A DNA stretch of 64,000 bases from Paraburkholderia dilworthii (lineage in GTDB: Bacteria > Pseudomonadota > Gammaproteobacteria > Burkholderiales > Burkholderiaceae): the NCBI RefSeq assembly GCF_000472525.1, contig NZ_AWZT01000022.1, positions 45,888-109,887 on the forward strand, written 5' to 3'. Under the pieces are notes generated by a model, which was not told the origin of the DNA, did no database searches, and saw only the letters and a list, made by a program, of their open reading frames with translations. The translations under genes were made by a program, and so were the position numbers. Shown here piece after piece: positions 56,825 through 64,000 of the stretch. Each line of letters begins with the position of its first letter. Position 1 is the stretch's first letter.

Positions 56825-58072
56825 TTAAAGCGGCCCTCCAACCGGAGTTCCTTGCGGATGGGCGCCGACATGTTGGGCCGACTGTGTCATGTCGATGCCG
56901 CGGCGCTCGCGGCTAAACGGAATCAGCGCGCAGATCACGACGGCGACGATGCCGATCACGACTGCCATCACGAGCGCATAGTTGTTGCCGTGCGCTTCGG
57001 CTGCGCTCGCTTGCAGCGGACCGTTTACCGACGCAATCAGATTGCCTAGCTGATACACGAGGCCAGGAAAGGTCGCGCGGATTTCATCGGGCGAGATCTC
57101 GTTCAGATGAACCGGGATGACACCCCACGCGCCTTGCACGGAAATCTGCATCAGGAATGCGCCCACCGCGAGCAGTACCGGAGTGCTCGAAAAAGCCCAC
57201 AGCGGCAGCACCGGCAGTGCAATCAGCGCGGCGATGAAGATCGCGCGCTTGCGTCCGATCTTCTCCGACAACATGCCGAAAAAGAGCCCGCCGCAGATCG
57301 CGCCGATGTTCAACGTGATGGTGATCAGGGACACCGTATGGGCGCCGAACTGATGCTGCACGCGCAGGAAAGTCGGGTACAGATCCTGCGATCCGTGCGA
57401 GAAGAGGTTGAACGCCGTCATCAGGACGATCGCGTAGAGCGACAGCTTCACGTTCTGCTTCAATGTCGCGACGAGGCCGGGACGTGCCTGTTTCTCGAGC
57501 GTCTTGAAGGCCGGCGATTCCGGCACGTGCGCGCGAATGTACAACACGAGCAACGCGGGCAGCACGCCGACAAAGAACATGCCGCGCCAGCCGATGTACT
57601 GATAGAACACGCCGAACACGACCGAGGCAAGCAGGTAGCCGCTCGGATAGCCGGCTTGCAGCAACCCGGAGACGATGCCGCGCGATTTCGGCGGCACGGT
57701 TTCCATTGTGAGGGCGCCGCCCACGCCCCATTCGCCGCCCATTGCAATCCCGAACAGCGCGCGCAGTACGAGCAAGGTGGCGAGGTTCGGCGAAAAGCCC
57801 GACAGCAATTCGAGCAATGAGAAGCATGCGATGTTGACCATCAACGTAGGCCGACGGCCATAGCGGTCTGCGAGCCAGCCGAAAATCAGCGCGCCGACCG
57901 GACGCATCATCAGCGTCAGCATAATGCCGAATGTGACTTCGGGGATTTTGGTATTGAATTCCGCCGCGATATCTTTCAATACGAACACCATCAGAAAGAA
58001 ATCGAATGCGTCGAGTGTCCAGCCGAGATAGGCGGCGATCGTGACGTTTCTCTGCTCCCGTGTCCAGCTCAT
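56825..58072 (-). CDS. MFS transporter, SHS-like carboxylate (lactate) symporter
   Basis: A 415-residue, 12-helix transporter. The start MSWTREQRNVTIAAYLGWTL and DAFDFFLMVFVLKDIAAEFN are typical of SHS-family proteins annotated as lactate/H+ symporters. The MFS loop motif is GWLADRYGRRPTLMVNIACF, and GIAMGGEWGVGGALTMETVP is the conserved helix 4-5 region. The start at 58072 has GGAGA about 8 bp upstream; a longer frame adds 31 residues without a ribosome site. It is monocistronic with its own terminator. Substrate is inferred from family resemblance only; other small carboxylates or aromatic acids are possible. Confidence 0.85.
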   Translation of the reverse strand: MSWTREQRNVTIAAYLGWTLDAFDFFLMVFVLKDIAAEFNTKIPEVTFGIMLTLMMRPVGALIFGWLADRYGRRPTLMVNIACFSLLELLSGFSPNLATLLVLRALFGIAMGGEWGVGGALTMETVPPKSRGIVSGLLQAGYPSGYLLASVVFGVFYQYIGWRGMFFVGVLPALLVLYIRAHVPESPAFKTLEKQARPGLVATLKQNVKLSLYAIVLMTAFNLFSHGSQDLYPTFLRVQHQFGAHTVSLITITLNIGAICGGLFFGMLSEKIGRKRAIFIAALIALPVLPLWAFSSTPVLLAVGAFLMQISVQGAWGVIPVHLNEISPDEIRATFPGLVYQLGNLIASVNGPLQASAAEAHGNNYALVMAVVIGIVAVVICALIPFSRERRGIDMTQSAQHVGAHPQGTPVGGPL

Positions 58073-58445
58073 TGAATATTCTCCTGGTCTCCAATAACCC
58101 GCGTTCTTGGCACAAGTGCCCACTGCGCCCGGTGGGATGGGCTTCGAGCGCGAGTGTACGCTCACCGTTAAGCGGCTGCAGGAATCCGCGCAACTTTATC
58201 GGTATTAATCCTGGGAGCAAATATCGTGCTGAATGCGCGATTGAAGCGAAATGTCGGTTTAATGTAATTATTGTATTGACGATGTTTGTAGGAGCGTTGG
58301 TAATATGTAATGGATTTATTGCCGATGGCATTCTGGTTCCGGTCGAATTGACTTCGTGGCTTCGGACACTTCAGGGGTGTAAGGCTTCTGATTGGCCGTA
58401 GCGCAACGGTAGAATGCCCGCGAACCCCGACTGTCGAGGTCCGCC

Positions 58446-59627
58446 ATGGAACTGCCGGAAAACACGATGAGTGACACGATACAAGCGCCGTTTTCCATCC
58501 TGTTCGTCGACGACGACGAGATGTCGCGTAATCATTTTGCGCGCGCCGTCCGTGACGATTACCGCGTGCACCTCGCCCAAGGCGCCGACGAAGCTATGGC
58601 GCTGCTTCAGGAGCTCGGTCCTGAAATCGCCGTGCTCGTCACCGACTTCCGCATGCCTGGCCGCGATGGCGGTCATTTGCTGCGCGAGGTCGCGCAGGCG
58701 TATCCGCAGATCGTGCGCATTCTGGTTACTGCCTACGCCGACAAGAACATGCTGTTGCAAACGTTCAATACGGGCGACTTGTTCCGCATTATCGAAAAGC
58801 CACTTCGCACGGAGTCGGTGCGCGAGGTTCTGAAGCACGCGGTGGCGCGCTACGCCGAGCGGGAAACGCGTCAGCAACGGCTGCTCGCGATGGACGAGAC
58901 GCTCGCGTTCCTCGCTCACGAACTGAATACGCCGCTTGCCGCCATATCGCTTTTTGCGCGCTCGATCGAAAACGATGTCGCGCAGGAATACGACCGGCAG
59001 CGTCAACAGGATATTGGCGCCGCGGCCACGTCGATGCTCAATAACGCGCAGTATTGTCTGACGCTGATCTCGTCGTTCTGGGCGACGGTGCATAAAAGCG
59101 GCGGGCGGCAGTCGGCAACTGGCGGCGCGATGCGTGAAGTCAGGGCGACGCGCCTGATCGCCACGCTCGTCGACTCCTATCCGTTTGCCGGCTCGCAGCG
59201 CGAATGGATCGGCGTCGACATGCAAGGCGATTTTGTCGTCCACGCGATGCCTAATTGCGTGGCGCTCGTGCTGTCTTCGCTGATGTCGAATGCGTTGCGC
59301 GCGCTCGACGGTTGCGCGGCGCCTTCACTGCGCATCGAGGTGGTCAGCGAGCCTGAGCCGGAAATCCGCCTGCACGACAACGGTCCCGGTATCGCACCGG
59401 AGATCAAGGCGCGCTTGCTGCTCGATCCCGTCACGACCCATGCGGGTCGTGGCGGTCACGGCATGGGCATGATCTTTTGCAACCGCATCATGCAGTCGTT
59501 CGGCGGCGGGTTGCGGATCGAATCGACGGTCGGCGAGGGCACGACCGTGACGATGCGCTTTCCCGGCATCAGAGGCCGGGTACATGACGGCGCGGGCGAA
59601 CCGGCACCGGGCAGTCACGCCGCTTGA
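58446..59627 (+). CDS. Response regulator-histidine kinase fusion (REC-HisKA-HATPase), PhcR/PhcQ-like layout
   Basis: A 393-residue soluble protein. Residues 15-130 are a receiver (ILFVDDDEMSR, phospho-acceptor Asp67 in LVTDFRMPGRDGG, Lys118 in IIEKPL). A kinase follows: H-box LAFLAHELNTPLAAIS with His158, N-box LSSLMSNALRALDG, G1 LHDNGPGIAPE and G2 GGHGMGMIFCNRIM. There is no membrane segment and no DNA-binding domain. REC-kinase proteins of this kind occur beside quorum sensors such as PhcS, where they relay phosphate. GAGG lies 6 bp before the ATG. The gene converges on the hybrid kinase gene with a 9-bp gap. The 373 bp upstream are AT-rich in part (58190-58320) and hold no gene. Confidence 0.92.
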   Translation: MELPENTMSDTIQAPFSILFVDDDEMSRNHFARAVRDDYRVHLAQGADEAMALLQELGPEIAVLVTDFRMPGRDGGHLLREVAQAYPQIVRILVTAYADKNMLLQTFNTGDLFRIIEKPLRTESVREVLKHAVARYAERETRQQRLLAMDETLAFLAHELNTPLAAISLFARSIENDVAQEYDRQRQQDIGAAATSMLNNAQYCLTLISSFWATVHKSGGRQSATGGAMREVRATRLIATLVDSYPFAGSQREWIGVDMQGDFVVHAMPNCVALVLSSLMSNALRALDGCAAPSLRIEVVSEPEPEIRLHDNGPGIAPEIKARLLLDPVTTHAGRGGHGMGMIFCNRIMQSFGGGLRIESTVGEGTTVTMRFPGIRGRVHDGAGEPAPGSHAA

Positions 59628-59636
59628 GGCAAAGCG

Positions 59637-62327
59637 CTAATTTTCGCGCACCGCGATACCGTTCGCGCTTGTGGTCGTGTTCGTCCTTGTGGTTGCGCTC
59701 GTGCTCGTGCTTGTGGGCTCGCCCGGCGTTTGCGGCTCGTCTCGCCCCGCGTTTGCCGACGCGACGTAGCGATACAGCGCATCCGCCGAACGCTCGCCCA
59801 ACGCGTCCATTCTGTCGAGCCAGTCCGGCTCCGCGGGCCATTCTCCTTCCAGCGTGCGTGGATAGATGTGCCGCGCAAACTGATGCAACGCCTTCGCTCC
59901 GACGTTGCCGCTCGCGCCGAGCAGCCGATGCAGCGCGCCATGCGCGGCGTCGAAGTCGCCCTCCGCGACGTTCGCGCGAAGCTGTGCGATCAGTGCACGG
60001 ATCTGCTCGATGCCGTTTGCGAAGGATTCGTCGACGAGACCGAGTGCCGTGAGTTCTCGAAGATGAGCAGTATCGAGCAGATCGCTTTCGCGCACCACGG
60101 CGGAACCGTTGCTCGGGCCGGCCGCCGCCGCTTGCGCAGGCAACCCCGAGGATCCGGGCGAGCCGGGCACATTAGCCGATAGCGGTAAGCGCTGCGCCTC
60201 GACCGGCGCGCTGCCACTGCCACTTCCGCCGCGCTGCTGCGCGAACTGTCTCGTCAGGCATGCATAGAGCGAGCCGACCTGCACCGGCTTGATCATCACC
60301 TCGTTCATGCCCGCGCTGATGCAGGCCCGCACCGAGCCGATATCCGACTGGCTCGTCAACGCGATAATCGGCACGCTTGCGTACTCGTCCGTGCGCGCGC
60401 GAATTGCCGCAGCCGTTTCCAACCCGCCCATCCCCGGCATGTTCATGTCCACCACGATGGCGTCGATCACGACAGCTTCGTCGAGCCGGTCCAGCACCGC
60501 CTGCCCATATCCAGCCTCGACGACGCTCGCGCCGAAGCGTTCCAGATACGCCTTGGCGACGAGCCGGCTGTAATTGTCGTCGTCGGCGACGAGAATCGAC
60601 TTGCCGGAAAAATCGTCGAACCGCTGGTTCAGATGGCGCCGGTTGCCGTTCTCGAAAAGCGCCTGCAGCGACGTGAACAGGTCCATCACGCTACAGGACT
60701 TGCTGATCATGTCGTCCATGCCGGCCCGGCGTGCCAGCACGCGCGCGATGTTGCCCGGCTCGGACGTGTAGGCGGCGACAAGCACGTTCCAGTTGGGATG
60801 ATCGCGCTCGGCGCGCAATTGCTCGGTGGCCGAGTAGCCGTCGAGGATCGGCATGTTGACGTCCATCAGCACGAGGTCGTAAGGCGACGCGCCGCGCAGG
60901 ATCGCTAGTGCGTTGGCGCCGTTTTCGGCTTCGCTTATCTCGGCACCCACCTTCGACAAGCTGCGCCGGGTGCGGGTGCGCTGAGCGGCGTCGTCGTCGG
61001 CGAGAAGGATGCGTTTGCCGTTGAGCACGGCCGTGGCGCGCTCGACGATCGCGCGCTCGTGCGCGGCCACTTCATTTTCCGTGACGGGCGGAAATTGCAG
61101 CGTGAATTGCGTGAACTTGCCAAGCTCCGACTTGCAGGCGATGCTGCCGCCGAAAGCGCGCATCGCGCGCTGACAGTAGGCGAGTCCGAGACCCGTGCCC
61201 GCCGAGTTGCCCGCGGTGCGAAACGGCTCGAACAGATGCGGCAGGATTTCCGGCGCGATGCCGCTGCCTGTATCGCGAACGGTGACGCTGTGCCGGTCGA
61301 CGGTGAGCGTCAGCGTGGCCGAAGGAAGCGGTGCAATGTGATGCAGCGCGTTCTTGATTAGATTGAAAAGAGTGAACAGGTAGACGGTTTCATCGACCTT
61401 GAAGGTGAAATCTTCGAGCACCGCGAGGCGGACTTTGCTGCGCTCTTTCTTGTCGGCGAAGCCGTATTCGTCGAGCGCCTTGCGCGTGGTCGCCGCGGCA
61501 CTCAGGTAAGTGAGAGAGTCCGAGCGGATCTGTTTGGCGCTGACTTCATCGAGCGTCATTGCAATCACGCGCAAGCCGCGCTCGATCGACAACTGCCCGT
61601 GCGCAAGATGCCGGTACAACAGCGCCGCGTTGGCACCGGACAGCGCGGGTACGCGGCCATGTTCGGCGAGGGCGGGCAGCGTCTCTTCCACACGATCCAG
61701 GACGTGTTTCAACTGGCTGAGCGGATTGCGCATTTCATGGGCGATCGAGCCGGCGAGCGCCTGTAGCGCCCGGTTCTTTTCGACGAAGATGCGCCCCTTG
61801 CTGATCGCATGGCTGAAGGCCATGCTGCACAATACGACGACCGGCAGCACCGCGAGGTCCGACTGATTCGCCGTGCTTAGTACGATTGGAGCAGGCGAGC
61901 TGGCTACGGCGGCCAGCCCGCCCGACAACATGCCGATGCCGATACAGCCCATCAGCAGGAATGGGTTGTCGATGCACAGGGCCATGATGAAGATCATCAT
62001 GACCTCGGTCATCATCCACATGGTGGAGAACGAATTCCGGATCGCGAGGAACGTGCAGACGAACGGCAGCACGTAGATCAGGCAGACATGCCAGTAGATC
62101 AGCAGGTACTGGTTGAACCGTCCAGGCCAACGCGCCTGAAAGATCAACGGGATGCAGATGAGCGCCGCGCTCAAACGTAGTGGCAGGTTGTCGTACGGCT
62201 GCGGCAGGACGTAAGTCCAGACGAGGTAATAGATGGGGTGGCACACGAGGCCGAGCACGCCTCCCCATCGAATTGCAAACCGGCTTCGTTCCAGCACGTC
62301 GTGCATGCTTTCGCGCGGTATTAGCAT
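59637..62327 (-). CDS. Membrane hybrid sensor kinase, CqsS/LqsS/PhcS-like input, HK-REC-REC-HPt
   Basis: An 896-residue sensor. About six membrane helices occupy residues 22-172, starting GLVCHPIYYLVWTYVLPQPY and DNLPLRLSAALICI, a pattern I associate with CqsS, LqsS and related autoinducer sensors. The kinase has His197 in SIAHEMRNPLSQ, an N-box FNLIKNALHH, and ATP motifs DTGSGIAPE and GTGLGLAYC. Two receivers follow (Asp489 in LMDVNMPILDG, Asp627 in VVDMNMPGMGG), then an HPt domain with His800 in ALHRLLGASGNVGA. The tail is Thr/Ser-rich. GGAGG precedes the ATG. It lies 28 bp after the Rossmann enzyme gene, on the same transcript. Confidence 0.92.
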   Translation of the reverse strand: MLIPRESMHDVLERSRFAIRWGGVLGLVCHPIYYLVWTYVLPQPYDNLPLRLSAALICIPLIFQARWPGRFNQYLLIYWHVCLIYVLPFVCTFLAIRNSFSTMWMMTEVMMIFIMALCIDNPFLLMGCIGIGMLSGGLAAVASSPAPIVLSTANQSDLAVLPVVVLCSMAFSHAISKGRIFVEKNRALQALAGSIAHEMRNPLSQLKHVLDRVEETLPALAEHGRVPALSGANAALLYRHLAHGQLSIERGLRVIAMTLDEVSAKQIRSDSLTYLSAAATTRKALDEYGFADKKERSKVRLAVLEDFTFKVDETVYLFTLFNLIKNALHHIAPLPSATLTLTVDRHSVTVRDTGSGIAPEILPHLFEPFRTAGNSAGTGLGLAYCQRAMRAFGGSIACKSELGKFTQFTLQFPPVTENEVAAHERAIVERATAVLNGKRILLADDDAAQRTRTRRSLSKVGAEISEAENGANALAILRGASPYDLVLMDVNMPILDGYSATEQLRAERDHPNWNVLVAAYTSEPGNIARVLARRAGMDDMISKSCSVMDLFTSLQALFENGNRRHLNQRFDDFSGKSILVADDDNYSRLVAKAYLERFGASVVEAGYGQAVLDRLDEAVVIDAIVVDMNMPGMGGLETAAAIRARTDEYASVPIIALTSQSDIGSVRACISAGMNEVMIKPVQVGSLYACLTRQFAQQRGGSGSGSAPVEAQRLPLSANVPGSPGSSGLPAQAAAAGPSNGSAVVRESDLLDTAHLRELTALGLVDESFANGIEQIRALIAQLRANVAEGDFDAAHGALHRLLGASGNVGAKALHQFARHIYPRTLEGEWPAEPDWLDRMDALGERSADALYRYVASANAGRDEPQTPGEPTSTSTSATTRTNTTTSANGIAVREN

Positions 62328-62355
62328 CTGGCCTCCAGTGACATGTACGACCCCG

Positions 62356-63570
62356 TCAATTCATATTTGCCGTCACGCCCAGATCGAGATTGATCGCCGA
62401 GCCGTCCTTTCCGTGAAAAGGTCCGACCGAGAATCCGTACTTTTTCAACAGGCCGTGAGTGTAGGAGACCGACCACACGGGCGGGCTGCCGATGATGAAG
62501 TCGGAAGCGATGCCTTCCTGCCAGGCGGCATAGCCCTCGGCGAAACAGGTATAGCAGTCGCGCGTGCTCGGCAGCCTGAACGGGAACCTGGAATCGAGGC
62601 CGGCCGGGCCGCGCGCGAAACATTCAATATATAGCGTATGTCCGCGAGACGCGAGTTCCGCTTCCACGCTCGCGGCGCGAGGGTGGGAGTCGTCGATCCA
62701 GAAGCGGGCCCGTTTGAGATCGGAGGCGGTGAGATAGGGCACGCTGGTGCTGCTTGCCAGGATCGCGCCGTCGAACTGCGGTAACGCCGTCTCGGGGTTA
62801 AAGGTGTGGACCGAGACCCTGGTGCGTCCAAGCAGGTCCGCCGCCATCAGATCGCGTGCCTGGTCCGCGAGCAGATTGATCTTGTCCGGCAAGTCGATCA
62901 GCACGAGTTCCTTCGGCGCTTCCTTGTAGAGCAGGTACTTCGCGACCGTCGTGCCGAGCCGTCCCGCCGCGCCGAAGAGCGCGAGCTTCGTGTTGCCGAA
63001 CTCCAGATCGAGTTCGTTGCAGCAGTGAGTCGCCCAGTCTTTCAGCATTGCGGCGGTGGCCGCGTGGCCGGTCGTGATATGCGGCGGCTTGGTCTGCCGC
63101 GGCAGCGCACCATAGTTGCACGCATACGGCGTAGAGGCGCCCATCGCGACCATGTTCAAACCCGCCTGCCGCGCCAGTTCGAGCGCGGGGAAGAACTGGG
63201 TCTCGCGAAACCGCTTGATGCCGCGCGCGCTGCCGAGCCAAAGCTCGAGCGGGACGGGGCAGGCGATGTTCGCGCCGATCATCTGCGAGCCCGAAAAGAT
63301 CGGCGATGCAATAAACGGCCTGGTGCGCCAAAGCTCTTCTTCGAACGACTCGTTGCGGGTTTTTACGTTGTGAAAGGAGAAAGAAAGCGTATCCCAGTCT
63401 GTAGCGTGAAAAAGAAAGCCGACACCGCCCTGGCCCGTCGGCAGATTGTCGCGAATCTGCTCGGGGTGGATCGTGTGTTTGAGTGTCAAGGGCGCACTGG
63501 ACGGTTGCGGTGTGGCGGTGCTGCGCCCGTCCTCGGTGGCCGATATTTCGTTGTAAAGGGACGTTCCCAT
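62356..63570 (-). CDS. Rossmann-fold enzyme resembling long-chain acyl-ACP reductase; possible signal synthase
   Basis: A 404-residue cytoplasmic protein. The dinucleotide motif is KLALFGAAGRLGTTVAKYLL (GxxGxxG at 200-206). Upstream are AMGASTPYACNYG and HITTGHAATAAML (about 142-175), downstream GAILASSTSVPYL, and near the end CYTCFAEGYAAW (339-350). These blocks match, in order, those I recall from cyanobacterial acyl-ACP reductase (TTGN, GATGDIGS, CFAEAM), where a cysteine carries the acyl group; Cys342 would correspond. It would reduce a fatty acyl thioester to an aldehyde with NAD(P)H. AAGGA lies upstream of ATG 63570. It is cotranscribed with the sensor kinase. The reaction and product are inference. 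Confidence 0.7.
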   Translation of the reverse strand: MGTSLYNEISATEDGRSTATPQPSSAPLTLKHTIHPEQIRDNLPTGQGGVGFLFHATDWDTLSFSFHNVKTRNESFEEELWRTRPFIASPIFSGSQMIGANIACPVPLELWLGSARGIKRFRETQFFPALELARQAGLNMVAMGASTPYACNYGALPRQTKPPHITTGHAATAAMLKDWATHCCNELDLEFGNTKLALFGAAGRLGTTVAKYLLYKEAPKELVLIDLPDKINLLADQARDLMAADLLGRTRVSVHTFNPETALPQFDGAILASSTSVPYLTASDLKRARFWIDDSHPRAASVEAELASRGHTLYIECFARGPAGLDSRFPFRLPSTRDCYTCFAEGYAAWQEGIASDFIIGSPPVWSVSYTHGLLKKYGFSVGPFHGKDGSAINLDLGVTANMN

Positions 63571-63698
63571 GTGGTTTTTTCCTTTTGTGGTTGATCCGCG
63601 CTGCGAGTCAGCGCGGCTTCGTCGACCGGCATTGGCCGACGATCCATCAACTCTAGAGAAATCCAATAGTTTTTGTCCGTGTGTTCGTGCGCATCGTT

Positions 63699-63724
63699 GG
63701 TTTGGCGGTTTGGCGGTTTGGCGG
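63699..63724. repeat. 8-bp tandem repeat upstream of the acyl-reductase-like gene
   Basis: GGTTTGGC occurs three times in a row, 129 bp upstream of the enzyme start, within a 279-bp gap (63571-63849) that holds no gene and no clear promoter. Confidence 0.8.
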
Positions 63725-63849
63725 ATGGTGCGGTGCTGCTGTCCAGCGCTGGGCGCGCGGGTCGGGTCGCCTCGCCGGCTGGTCGCCTGTCAGTTGGCGT
63801 TTGACCGTTGATGGTCTGCTTGTGCTTGCTTTTGCCTCTGCTTTTGCTT

Positions 63850-64000
63850 TTATATCGAGCTCGGCGTCAGGCCTAGGCTCAGGCTCAGGCTTTTCTCAAG
63901 TTCCCCAGCCTGCTCAGCCTGCTCAGCCTGCTCAGCCTGCTCAGCCTGCTCAGCCTGCTCAGCCTGCTCAGCCTGCTCAGCCTGCTCAGCCTGCTCAGCC
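63850..64000 (-). CDS. Possible 3' end of a minus-strand gene with Ala-Glu-Gln repeats (partial)
   Basis: On the minus strand a frame enters from the right edge and stops at TAA 63852-63850. It would encode about ten AEQ tripeptides and then AGELEKSLSLSLGLTPSSI. The 9-bp repeat keeps the frame, the tail looks protein-like, and the direction agrees with the downstream acyl-reductase and sensor genes. A plus-strand frame reading QPA repeats is also open after a hydrophobic stretch, so coding on either strand is unproven from this fragment. Confidence 0.35.
   Translation of the reverse strand, partial: AEQAEQAEQAEQAEQAEQAEQAEQAEQAEQAGELEKSLSLSLGLTPSSI
63906..64000. repeat. 9-bp tandem repeat running off the window edge
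   Basis: CAGCCTGCT repeats perfectly at least ten times from 63906 to the last base, and the true length is unknown. Two of the three frames on the minus strand and all three on the plus strand are free of stops. Confidence 0.95.

Noticed and set aside
58256..58276. AT-rich near-palindrome (AATGTAATTATTGTATT) upstream of the REC-kinase gene
   Set aside because: Only 12 of 16 symmetric positions match in an AT-rich stretch, so chance cannot be excluded.
58394..58423. Sequence resembling a tRNA D-arm (GTAGCGCAACGGTAGAATGC)
   Set aside because: No acceptor stem, anticodon arm or GGTTCGAATCC-type T-arm follows, and the start codon and ribosome site of the REC-kinase gene lie immediately after.
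63906..64000. 9-bp repeats considered as a CRISPR or origin iterons
   Set aside because: Units are contiguous with no spacers, and no DnaA boxes, replication or partition gene is near.

Overview
The window is high-GC DNA that reads as a chromosome segment of a Burkholderiaceae member, most likely Paraburkholderia or Burkholderia. This rests on recognised family content and gene order (rbfA-truB, typA, odhA-odhB-lpdA-zapE, a tad pilus locus, an hfq2-type gene with a long tail, a fadE-type beta-oxidation operon). No database search was possible, so all names come from motif and family recognition.

Layout. 1-1175: end of rbfA, then truB. 1197-3746: a complete IS66-family element with 18/20-matching terminal inverted repeats and a 7-of-8 target duplication, inserted just after truB. 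3811-9009: a minus-strand tripartite drug-efflux operon (marR, NodT-type outer-membrane factor, EmrA, EmrB) with its own promoter and terminator. 9168-18604: typA, the 2-oxoglutarate dehydrogenase operon (odhA, odhB, lpdA) with strong hairpins in both spacers, and zapE. 18734-19784: a transposase-derived small gene and a DUF2147 protein. 20043-25342: a TpsB/FhaC-type transporter downstream of two paralogous Gly/Ser/Thr-rich lipoproteins, with minisatellites. 25761-39388: a tad/flp pilus locus (flp, tadV, tadE-like, cpaB, secretin, tadZ, tadA, tadB, tadC, tadD, DUF3613, tadG-like) ending in a sigma-54 activator. 39438-45918: DUF2968 protein, two small proteins, Hfq2, a 98-bp tandem repeat upstream of a small lipoprotein-ECF sigma-anti-sigma unit, a VAO-type flavoprotein and an unknown protein with an N-terminal export-like segment. 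45915-56483: a minus-strand fatty-acid degradation operon (TetR regulator, fadE, long fabG, MaoC hydratase, thiolase, fadD, DUF1571) with a perfect palindromic operator before the regulator. 56657-58072: an SHS-type MFS transporter. 58446-63570: a REC-histidine kinase facing a multi-membrane-segment hybrid kinase that follows a Rossmann-fold enzyme resembling acyl-ACP reductases. 63699-64000: repeats, and possibly the 3' end of a further minus-strand gene.

The most interesting region is 58446-63570. A sensor resembling CqsS/LqsS/PhcS and a REC-kinase of PhcR/PhcQ-like layout sit beside an acyl-reductase-like enzyme rather than the usual CqsA/LqsA or PhcB signal synthase. This could be an uncharacterised cell-cell signalling system, perhaps using an acyl-derived aldehyde or alcohol. 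The 98-bp hairpin repeat upstream of the ECF unit and the lipoprotein/TpsB locus are the next best leads.
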